Source: Spisula solida
Lineage: Eukaryota; Mollusca; Bivalvia; Venerida; Mactridae
Direction of reading: 5' to 3'
Assembly (NCBI GenBank): GCA_947247005.1
Contig: OX365948.1
Coordinates: forward strand, 42,800,601 to 42,864,600
DNA: 64,000 nt
Shown here: positions 37,290 through 46,679 of the stretch, one piece after another
Layout: each line of letters starts with the position of its first letter
Numbering within the stretch: position 1 is the stretch's first letter
Made by a program: the position numbers and the translations under genes
Notes under the pieces: model-generated
Database searches by the model: none
The model's input: the letters and a program-made list of their open reading frames with translations, nothing else
What the model was told of the DNA's origin: nothing

Positions 37290-39034
37290 GTGCTCTCATC
37301 GATGGACCAGAGGGGGGCACACCATTGACTAGACAAGGTCCCAAATTAGTTGGCGAAGCCAACATAGCCATCATTAATGTAAACGGTGTTAAAACGAATG
37401 CATTACTGGACACTGGGAGTTCAATGAGTATTATGTCACAGTCATTTTATGAGGATAATTTTTCCGACATTGAACTTCGACCAGTTACAGAGATACTCTA
37501 CATTAAATGTGCAGGAGGGGAAAGCTTACCATATAAGGGTTATATAGAGGTAGAAGTTGATACACAGGATGGAGTACCGAATGCACCTAAACAGCCAGCT
37601 TTATTATTAATAACACCAGATACAAAATTTTCTTCAGGAACTCCAGTTATTATTGGAACGAACATCTTGAATGAATTACACATTAACTGCAAGAACAACT
37701 TTGGAGATAGATTTTTACAAGTTGCTAAACTAACGTATCCTTGGTATGCATGTTTTAGAACACTGGTAATAAGAAATAGGACATTGAAACATAATAACAA
37801 CAGACTGGGAGTAATCAAGTGTGCACTACCATATAAAGTGACAATTAGACCAAACGAAACCATAGAGGTGAAAGGATTCATAGATAAGAAGATAGATCAT
37901 CAACCCACTGCTGCCATTATTCAAGAATCCAAAGATGCATCTATACCAGACTTTCTAGATGTTACACCTAGTGTTGTACATTACAACTTCAATGATACAA
38001 GAGAAGTTACTGTCACCTTGTCCAACTTATCAACAAATACAGCAACTATTTCACCGAAGACCATCATATGTGAAATGCAACCAGTGACAATTACCGAAGA
38101 AGTTATGAAGAAGTTAGAAGAAGAAGAATTAGACAGAAGGAGGATTGAGATCGTGTCAGAAATAGAGATAGATAATGATGACAGTTTGACAGAAGATCAG
38201 AAAAGGAAGTTGAATGACCTGCTTATGAAACATAGAGACATCTTTAGCACTAGCGACACCGATATTGGACAATGTCACACTATAAAACACAGAATTGACT
38301 TAATGGATCCCACCCCATTTAAACAACGACATCGGAGAATACCCCCAGCCATGATAGAGGAAGTAAGGGCACATTTGGAGCAATTGTTAGCTTGCGGAAT
38401 TATCCGAAAATCGAGATCTCCATTTGCATCACCAATCGTGTTAGTGAGAAAGAAGACGGGGAAATTGCGGATGTGCATTGACTACCGAATGCTAAACCAG
38501 AAAACCGTCAAAGACTCCTACGCTCTCCCAAGAATAGAAGAAGTTTTAGATTCCTTACACGGAGCAAAATATTTCACGACTATCGACATGAAATCAGGGT
38601 ACCATCAAGTAGAGGTTGAGGAGGAGCATAAGGAAAGAACCGGATTCACAGTTGGACCTTTAGGATATTTCGAATTTAACAAAATGCCTTTCGGATTGGG
38701 TAACAGTCCAGCAACATATCAACGTTTAATGGAAGAATGTTTGGGCCATTTGAATCTAAAAATTTGCATAATTTATTTAGATGACTTGATAATATATAGC
38801 AACACATTTGAAGAACATATAGAAAGATTAGACCAAGTGCTTACCAGACTAAGAGAATGTAACTTGAAACTAGCAGCTGAGAAATGTCACTTTTTTAAAG
38901 AAAGAGTCCAATTTTTAGGACACGTTGTGAGTCAAGATGGAATAGAGACCGAAAGAAAGGATCCAAACAGAAGAAGCAAGATCAGAAATCATGGAGATGG
39001 ACAAAAAAGGAACAGGAATTATTTGATGACTTAA
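37259..39034 (+). pseudogene. pol: gypsy pol, 5' part: protease and reverse transcriptase
   Basis: Lies in the -1 frame relative to gag and overlaps its last 31 bases, with no ATG near its start; expression by frameshifting is expected. The aspartic protease active site is DTGSS at about 37409-37423. A linker of about 250 residues follows, then the reverse transcriptase: PFASPIVLVRKKTGKLRMCI, FTTIDMKSGYHQV, GYFEFNKMPFGLGNSPATYQ and the catalytic YLDD at 38774-38785. After the FLGHVVSQDGIET segment (about 38913-38949) the frame goes wrong and stops at 39032. The usual thumb segment with its FLG..YYRRFI motif is missing, and the RNase H that should follow is in the +2 frame shift beside it. I infer a deletion of roughly 130 bases that also changed frame. 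Confidence 0.9.
37277..37320 (+). promoter_or_regulatory. -1 ribosomal frameshift signal at gag-pol
   Basis: The heptamer T TTA AAC (37277-37283) is in the gag reading phase and is a canonical X XXY YYZ slippery site. Slipping one base back gives TTT AAA in the pol frame, which is open from 37259. The gag stop TAG follows one codon after the heptamer, at 37287. Six bases after the heptamer, GTGCTCTC (37290-37297) can pair with GGGGGCAC-type sequence at 37313-37320 (eight pairs, two of them G-U), leaving a 15-base loop. Spacing and layout match known stimulatory structures. Function is inferred. Confidence 0.85.
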
Positions 39035-41592
39035 AAGTGTCACTGTGCTCTCCACCCATATTAGCTTACCCGGATTTTGAGAAGCCTTTTGAGTTGCATA
39101 CCGATGCCTCAAATTTAGGCCTAGGAGCAGTATTATACCAACAAAATGGCGACAAGAAGAGGGTCATAGCTTATGCTAGTAGATCGCTGTCCAAATCCGA
39201 AAATAATTATTCGACATACAAACTGGAATATTTGGCGCTAAAATGGGCAGTAACTGAAAAATTTTCGGATTATTTAACTGGAACCCATTTCAAGATATAT
39301 ACGGACAACAACCCACTTACTCATATATTAACTGCAGCCAAATTAGATGCCACGGGACAACGTTGGGCAGCAGCATTAGCAGGATATAATTTTGAGATAC
39401 TGTATCGGCCAGGGCTAAAGAATGGTGACGCAGATGCCCTTAGTAGATACCCGCAGTATACTAGAATCAAAGAGGAATCAGTAAGAGCAATATGCTGTAA
39501 CCTAACAACCGCACCATTCATTGAATGTCTTCCAACCATGAGTACAAATATAGTAGAGATAACAGAGGAGTCTGGAAGTCCTATGGCACAAGTAGAGATG
39601 AGAGAAATAAGACAAGCCAAAATGAAGGATGCCGTAATTGGAAAATGGAGAGTAGCCGTTATAGATAGAAAGATTTTAGACAAGAAAGCAGTACAACAGG
39701 ATTTGACAATGAAGAGGAACTTTAGAAACTTTATCATTAAGAGAGGAATTTTATTCAGAGAAGTAGAAGTCCATGAAGAGAAGATCGAACAGCTAGTAGT
39801 GCCCGAATGCTACAAACGAGATATTTTAAGAGGTTTACATTCGGATATAGGCCATCCTGGAATTGAACGAACAACAAGACTGATAAGAGAACGATTTTTT
39901 TGGCCAGGATTAGCTGCGGATGTAGAGAAATGGGTGAAAGGATGTGAGAGATGTCTCAGGAGGAAAACAGCTACCAATGAAAGGGCTCCACTGGTAAGTA
40001 TTAGCACTACGTATCCACTGGAGCTAGTATGTTTTGATTTCCTTACACTAGAAACTTCCAAAGGAGGATACTCCAACATCTTAGTGATTACGGATCATTT
40101 CACGAAATTTGCAATGGCAATACCTACAAGGAATCAGACAGCCAAAACTACTGCAGAAGCATTCTTCAATCATTTTATAGTTTATTATGGAATTCCAACA
40201 CGTCTACATTCTGATCAAGGGGCAAATTTTGAAAGCGAAATCATCAGGGAACTTTGTCAGCTAACTAAAATGAGGAAATCGCATACTACTCCATATCACC
40301 CTCAAGGAAATGCTGGACCAGAAAGGTTCAACCGGACACTTATCAGTATGCTAGGGACTTTAGAAAATGATCAGAAGCAAGATTGGAAGAAACATTTAAA
40401 CCCTCTTGTATTTGCCTATAACAGCATCCCGCATGAATCTACACAATACTCTCCCTATGAACTCATGTTTGGTAGGAAACCCAAACTTCCAATTGACGCC
40501 ATGTTCCAGGAGGCAAGGGAAGAAAATAACGTAAGTAGAACAACTCAAGAATATATAGAGGACCTACGTGAAAGGATAAAGACCACCAGACAGATAGTGG
40601 AATCGTGTGTAGAAAAAGCAAAGAGGAAACAGAAACACTTCTATGACAAGAAGATAAAAGGGACAAAACTTGAAGAAGGAGATCAAGTGTTGGTCAGGAT
40701 ACTAGCTCGGGGAGAAGGAAAGCACAAGATAGCAGACAAATACGAGCAAGAACTGTATACAGTCACAGATCAACCAAAAGATGACATACCTGTTTTCGTC
40801 GTTAAGGGAAATGAATCAAGCAAAACCAGGACACTGCATCGAAATCATTTATTCCCATTGAATTATAGGGTACACATAGAAGATAAGGTTGCAGTGAAAG
40901 CAGAAGTCGAAGAGGAAGACGGAGAAGAGGAGGATGCATCCAGTATGGACGGTAGTGAAAGCGGTGACGTCACCGAGGATAGCTCCAATGATGAGTCAGG
41001 GATTACTTTTGTGCTACAGGCAAATGAACATGGGGACGCCTATGTACCTGAAGAGCATCATTTGGATGAAGAGGATATAGTGAGTAATGAGAGTTTAGTG
41101 AGTAATGAGACTTCAGAGAAGAGTGAGGAACAACTAGATTCAGACGATTCTACATCAGTTGAATCGGTCGAGGAAACAGAGCATGTCACAGAAGCCAGTG
41201 AGTTAGAGGCGGAACCAGGGACTGTTACAGAACAGGATGAAAGTGTAGAACACGGAGAAATTTCTGAAGACAACCAGAGAACAGAAATGGAAGAAGACAC
41301 TATAGGGACTGAGGAAAATGTAGACCATACTACGGAGGAGTCATTAGAAGAACAAGTAGAAATCAGACCTAATGTCAAGAAGAAGCCCCGGAAACTTCCT
41401 ACACAACCAACTAGAAGATCTGGTAGGGAACGCAAGGTACCAGAGAAGTATGGTGAATATGTGATGTATGCTATGGATGCACAACATACAGACCCAAGAC
41501 TTCAGGCATTAGCTGCGGTGTTACATTCGGGAGCTTTAGACCGACTGGACCTTGATAGTGCCCGAAAGGTGATTCGGAAGATAATGGATTAA
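38899..41592 (+). pseudogene. pol: gypsy pol, 3' part: RNase H, integrase, acidic tail
   Basis: Open from 38899 to the TAA at 41590, in a different frame from the reverse transcriptase part. The first meaningful residues are WTKKEQELFDDLK from 38998. RNase H has its acidic residues in HTDAS, YKLEYLA, YTDNNP and NGDADALSR. Integrase begins with a zinc-binding H2C2 module (LHSDIGHPG, then CERC), followed by the DDE core: CFDFLTLE, RLHSDQGANFE and YHPQGNAGPERFNRTL, with 35 residues between the second D and E. A basic segment follows with no recognisable chromodomain. The last 200 residues or so are highly acidic and end in a basic stretch (RRSGRERKVPEKYGEY) before a final helix. Integrase itself looks intact; the missing link to the reverse transcriptase makes the copy defective. 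Confidence 0.9.
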
Positions 41593-42863
41593 GACACCAT
41601 ATTATATAGCATACCGATTTATTTGATTGTTAAGTTTTGTGATTGTTATCCTAGGTAAGACTAAGAATTTCAAATGCCAGGATGCATTTACAGAAGGAGG
41701 AGAATGGAGGGAGAATTAACTGAGTAAATGTTAGTTCATGAGGTTTTATATTATTTTAAGATGCTTTGTGTGAAAGCTGTACTTGAAAATGAAGTTATAA
41801 TTGTATGTGATATTATGATGCCCATATGCTATTAAAGGTGGTGACATAAGCTTAAAAGGGGGGAAGAAGGCAGTATATATACATAGTTGGAAGTACGGAA
41901 ATTAGTACATAGGGTGAGACGTAAGGAGTACTACTCTGCATAGTAGTATTAGGTTTACGCGAGGTGACGGAATGAGTGCTTTACGGTTTTGCGCATCGCT
42001 TTACGGTTTTTTCGCACGCGACGTTTTGGTGGGAGGTTTATTTGGTGCAGTCAGAGTATTGTCAAATCAGTAGTCAGATGAAAACTGTACAGATTAGCTC
42101 AAGTAGGAACTTGTATTAGATAGAGAAGATTGATTAGTAGATATTGGTAGTATATATATCGAGGGGTTAGAACCAAATCCAACTATCTGTGAAAATTGTT
42201 GAAATTAACATTTTTGGCTAATTAAGTCTGAATAAGTCATTTACATATACTCTGTAAATTATCCTTGAAGATATTACATAATTAAGAAAAAAATGATAAG
42301 AATCATTATTAGCTATCTTGTATGTCCATACATTAGTTCAGCCAAAACCAGCTTCAAGTTCATAGCCTATGCATATGTCTAGTTTGGTAATATTGCGCTT
42401 CTGTTAGAATAGATCAAACATGGATATCACTCCCCGATTGTAATGTTTTTGGGGCTTATGTTAATATTTATAGTGACGGAACGTGTCAGTTGACACAATG
42501 ACATTTTAACTTTTGAACATTACCCTGAATATGTAAATTTATGTTCTACAAGAACCAAGCGGCTGGGAATGGCCTGTTGTAAATACCAATTCATCCAGGA
42601 AATTTAAATGTCAAGCAGTGCTTGTTGTTTACATTACATTTCGACAATAATTGTTTTTCATGTTACTTATGATAAACGTTGGTTAAACACAGTTTATAAA
42701 ATATAGTCACATTGATTGCAACAAAAATGTGAGAAGAAATATTTTGTGAAGAACTACAAAATTGTTTTGATTATGAAAAGCACTCTTTATCGTTAACAAG
42801 GTAAAGTAATTTGTTTTAATGATTTGTTTCTTAAATAAATATTTATGAATTCAATTTTAATAA

Positions 42864-44658
42864 TTGAATATTATCATTTCACGAACATATTTGGATGACA
42901 GTGGTAATGTCGTACCAAAACGGAAGAATAGAGAGGTTGCGACTCTAACGTGTACGACTACTTGTACGTGTAGCTACCATTACGTGAATAAGTTAACGTT
43001 GCAAATAAAACTGGCTTGCGAAAGACAACGTGTGCGTGTAACATCACATGAAAGTTGTAACACGATTTCTTCGTGAATCGATAATGAGTGTTTATATAAA
43101 CTCAATGAAATCACAGGCGATGAATAATTGGGTTTTCCGTGCATACGCATACCAGTGTGACATAGTACACACTATATTTTCGTCTGTCACACGTCTGTTA
43201 CTTGTAGAAACTACACATAACTGGATGACGAAATACTCAAAAGTAGTATTCACGTACACGTACACGTTACACGTTGACTTTCGCAACCTCTCTAATGTGT
43301 CCAAGAAATACAGCTTTGAAATTGATAATGTAACTATTAGGGTTTGTAAATCATTTTGCATGGCAACTATAGCAGTAGGCAGTTCATTTATTTCAATGAA
43401 AGGGAAGGAAGATGGGTGTTACAAAGGAACTGATAAGAGGGGAAAACATGTGCCTTATAATAAAACCAGCAGTGACCAAAAGCAGTTTGTGAAAGAACAT
43501 ATAAATTCATTCCCTAAGGTGGCTCGACATTATACTAGAACATATACAAATAGGGAGTTTCTTGGACCCGAATTATCCGTGTCGAAAATGTACCAGTTGT
43601 ACAAAGAAAGCTGCACTGAAAAGCTATTGAGCCTGTGCACACAATACTACAATGCAGAAGCTCAAGGTACATTATCAACTGACCAAAATGAGGCATACAC
43701 TAAACATCAGCAAAGAAAGGTGCAAGCAAGAGAGGAAAAACAAAAGGACAAATCAACAGCCAAAGAAAACCACAAGATTCATGTCGCAACATTTGATTTG
43801 CAGTCTGTTTTATACACACCATGTTCTTTGGTCAGCTTGATGTACTACATGCGAAAATTGTGTTTTTATAATTTGTCTTTGTACAGTCTAGGCAATGGAA
43901 AGGTAGCTGTTACGTATGATCAGAGATTGATGGCAATAGGGGCTCATCAGAAATATCAACGTGCATCTGGCTATACTTACAGGCCCTACCATCCACAGTA
44001 GAACATGTTGCGGTCAAAATAAAAATACAATCACAGCTGCTTGTTTATTACGTAACATGCAGTCTGTACATTATACAATATCCAAGTAATTGATCACAAA
44101 TTTTTGAAAAGCGGCCATGCCCATATGGAAGTTGACTCGATGCACAGCGCGATAGAATTCGCAAAACGAAAAACACAAATATTTGTGCCATCACAGTGGG
44201 ACACAGTGCTTCAAATGGCGAGACGGAAAGATCAATATTCTGTAATTCTATTAAAGTTTCATGATATAGTCAATTTCAAGGAAATCGCAAATAAGAACAT
44301 CAAAAAGTCAGAAAAAGGAATATAAATTAATTGGAATAAAGTTGTATGGTTGCGGTATACAAAGGCAGAATCAGAAGTATGCTACTTCAAGTATGACTTT
44401 GAATCGGAATTTCAAAAGATAAGATCAGTATGTTCAAAACGAAAGCAAATCCACCCAAAAGGTGAACAAATGCCGAGACTGTATACGCAAAAACTTCAAA
44501 TATCAAAAGCAAAAAGAAAGACCTTGTATCTTTGTGTCAATCGGGAGCAATACCATGAATATCATGAATTTCATCAGACACTGCCTTCTTCAAAGGATAC
44601 CCGAGACAGGCTTTCCCAACCAGATGCTACCGAATCTGGTGATAGTGATTTGGATTAA
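42864..44658 (+). pseudogene. Broken transposase-like gene of the nested DNA transposon
   Basis: Pieces of one protein, in order. The N-terminal part (42864-42930) is interrupted by the MITE at 42931-43292 and resumes as NVSKKYSFEIDNVTIRVCKS. Next come CYKGTDKRGKH, an HINSFP..HYTRTYTN segment and a SVSKMYQLYKESC segment; then a Lys/Glu-rich helix; then HVATFDLQSVLYTPCSLVSL, with a candidate catalytic D. Near 43905 a frame change occurs; the next stretch (RGSSEISTC..LPSTVEHV, about 43935-44020) is in another frame. The middle is then deleted. The frame resumes near 44080 with IDHKFLKSGHAHMEVDSMHS and runs, past a TAA at 44323, to 44656. It resembles a multicopy family of uncharacterised proteins in invertebrate genomes with FDLQ and SGHTHME-like motifs, plausibly DDE-type. 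The family name is uncertain; the gene is dead. Confidence 0.75.
42931..43292. mobile_element. 362-bp MITE inside the transposase-like gene
   Basis: GAGAGGTTGCGA begins at 42931 and its exact complement TCGCAACCTCTC ends at 43292; weaker inversion continues inward through ACGTGTAC-rich sequence. TA flanks both sides (42929-42930 and 43293-43294). Removing the element and one TA rejoins the host reading frame exactly, from PKRKN into NVSKKYSF, which confirms the boundaries. The insertion adds 364 bases and so shifts the frame by one. No protein is encoded; the methionines at 43048 and 43084 are MITE sequence. Confidence 0.85.
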
Positions 44659-45628
44659 ACGACGGTGACAGGAGTATAGTAGTGTGTGGACATACAACTA
44701 CAATTTCAATGATACACTGATAAGGATGCTTAAATGCGAAACAGTGAAACAGGACATGACAATCGTGGTCTGGGTGTGATATGAAGATGAGGTGTTACTG
44801 TATACTATATAAATCTTATATCAAAGACAATTGCCATTATTAAACGGCTTTGTGCTGTTTTTATATGCTTAATAATGCGACATTGTCTTCATAATGTACT
44901 CATGTTTCGTTGTCAAAAAAGCTCTATCACTTATTGAAGCAGCATAAACCCTGGAACAGTACTCTGAGTTATGTTGACATTTGAGATATACCACACTGTG
45001 TTCATATAACATTTTTGTAGATGTAAATATTCAATCATGAAAGTAGTATTCTCTATGAAGCAGTATACACCATCCCAATGAAAACGAATAGGTATACGCA
45101 AAAATTCATTTTTTAACACTTCTCATTGTTTCCAGATATATATATTTCATAGTAACACTGTCTGACATTTTAAATGTGTGTATAGAATGCTTGAAGTAGT
45201 TTATCTCGGTTAGTTATCATAATAAAGTGTGGTATAGAGTTGACAGGCTATCTGTTGTTTTATCATCGGCTGCCTGTCGACATGAGGTATCATGTTACAA
45301 ACACGTCTGCCTCCCTTCACAGCATATCATACAGCGAGTGTTTCAGGGTTAAATAATATTTCGGTATTTAAATCACAAATGTTCTTAACATTTCTAAAAT
45401 ATTTTTATACAGTCATTTAGAGTAGTCAATTTTGTACCTTCTTTGATACTTTAAAAGTAAAAACTTGTTATATTAAAAGAATAGTTATATTAAATATCTC
45501 CCCTGAAAACATACGGAAATGGCATATAGCAGGATCTGGCTCTAACCCCTCGATATTGGCATTCTACGAGGAAATTTTTTCGACTTGTTACTAGACATGA
45601 CGGGATAATGACGGGACGTCATTTCAAG

Positions 45629-45642
45629 ATTGGGGGGAAGTG
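45629..45642 (+). promoter_or_regulatory. Polypurine tract of the gypsy element
   Basis: TTGGGGGGAAGTG, immediately before the 3' LTR, is the expected primer for plus-strand DNA. A T near the end interrupts the purines. Confidence 0.75.
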
Positions 45643-46679
45643 TGTAACCGGTTGATATTTTATGCCTTTTTAGTATTTTACTTTTAGTGGTGTTTGACCT
45701 GTGTTCAGTTGTTGGTGTTAACCTTATGATGTATGGATTAACACCCTTGTTGTGTAATGGAACTCTTGATGGAATGTGTAATGTGTTCCCGCTTTTACCT
45801 GGAGTTAATCCCTTAATTTGGTGTCATGTGACTGAATCTCTTTGTCAGTCCATGTAAGTTTTTGGAGAAGAAGGTTGAAAACCATTGCTTCCAACCTGAG
45901 AGTTGTATGAATATGTATCATAGTGGAATTTAGGTTTGATACTATTCTTGTTTATATTTTATTCTGATGTCTGATATTTTTGTATATTCATAGGGGCTTG
46001 TATCTTAAATGAGCTATACTTTATTTGTAATGATTAATACTAAGGAATGTGTAAAGGGAATTGTCTTCTTTGAATTCAAGATGGCTGTCATGTTGTTGTG
46101 GTAATTAATAGAATGGTGATTGGCATAATTATTATTCAGGTGACTACTTCTATATTCTAACAATGTTCTTAACCCTTTACAGTTAATAACCAGGCACAGT
46201 GAGAAAGTAGATCGAGAAGACAGAAGAGTTATAGTATTGTTGATGAAGTCTGATCCACAATCGGTATGTAATTGAATGTGTGATTATATGTTGTACATGT
46301 ATCTTTGTTTGTTTGTCATTGTTTGTCTTGTTTGTATATCATGTATTTTATAAGCAGTTTAATGACTATCAGATATTCTATGTTAAAGGCCGACGATCAC
46401 TATAGATAAGATATGTAAATGAATATATTGTAATGTATTTGAATCTGTATACTTGAACATTGAGATGTAGCATTACATGTATACTTAATGCTCCTTATTG
46501 TTTATTTCAGGGCTTGATTGTATCAACCATTATATATATACTTCGTCGTTATATCTACGTCCTATAAACATCAGGAGACGAATTATAGTACTTGAACTTA
46601 TACACGTTGTTTGGTTTTACTGAACCCTTAGTCACCCTTAGACATACTTCAATATACAGAAAGTCTACAGCCGGCTACA
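45643..46679 (+). repeat. 3' LTR of the gypsy element
   Basis: 1037 bp, near-identical to the 5' LTR, starting TGTAACCGG and ending CCGGCTACA, then the duplicated TATA and block E of array copy 4. It has an extra CATGT near 46475 relative to the 5' LTR. Confidence 0.95.

Larger units (their letters stand above)
42160..45552 (+). mobile_element. Nested DNA transposon, 3.39 kb, ATAT duplication
   Basis: The left end begins CGAGGGGTTAGAACCAAATC (42160) and the right end, reverse-complemented, CGAGGGGTTAGAGCCAGATC (ending 45552): 19 of 21 bases match. ATAT flanks both sides (42156-42159, 45553-45556). Because ATAT is palindromic, the boundary could be drawn as TA plus a longer repeat. Inside lies a broken transposase-like gene (42864-44658), sense to the gypsy element. 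A four-base AT duplication together with this protein family suggests the Sola superfamily, but that is from memory and weak. The flanks 42181-42863 and 44659-45531 are AT-rich and hold no gene. Confidence 0.8.
41593..45642 (+). other. gypsy 3' untranslated region, split by a DNA transposon
   Basis: The element's own 3' sequence is 41593-42159 plus 45557-45642, about 650 bases; everything between belongs to the nested DNA transposon. No envelope-like frame with a signal peptide or membrane anchor is present. A direct repeat of GCTTTACGGTTTT occurs near 41979 and 41998. Confidence 0.75.
32213..46679 (+). mobile_element. Ty3/gypsy LTR retrotransposon, 14.5 kb including nested insertions
   Basis: Bounded by LTRs of 1032 and 1037 bp that begin TGTAACCGG and end CCGGCTACA. 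TATA is duplicated at 32209-32212 and 46680-46683. The unoccupied site TTGAATTGTATATAAGTTG is seen in copies 3 (near 19201) and 5 (near 52459). In order: 5' LTR, tRNA-Lys-type primer site, long leader, gag, pol (protease, reverse transcriptase, RNase H, integrase), acidic C-terminal tail, 3' untranslated region with a nested DNA transposon, purine tract, 3' LTR. Without the nested element it is about 11.1 kb. There is no recognisable envelope gene. The LTRs differ at only a handful of positions, so insertion is recent, yet gag and pol both carry breaks. Confidence 0.95.

Noticed and set aside
41058..41435. 125-codon antisense frame opposite the integrase tail
   Set aside because: It mirrors the acidic tail codons; Ser/Val-rich low complexity with no motif.
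43048..43290. N-terminal 80 residues of a 317-codon frame as real protein
   Set aside because: They are translated from the TA-flanked MITE at 42931-43292; the genuine protein joins across it.
41593..45642. Envelope gene in the gypsy 3' region
   Set aside because: The frames there belong to the nested DNA transposon; no signal peptide, furin-like site or membrane anchor is visible.
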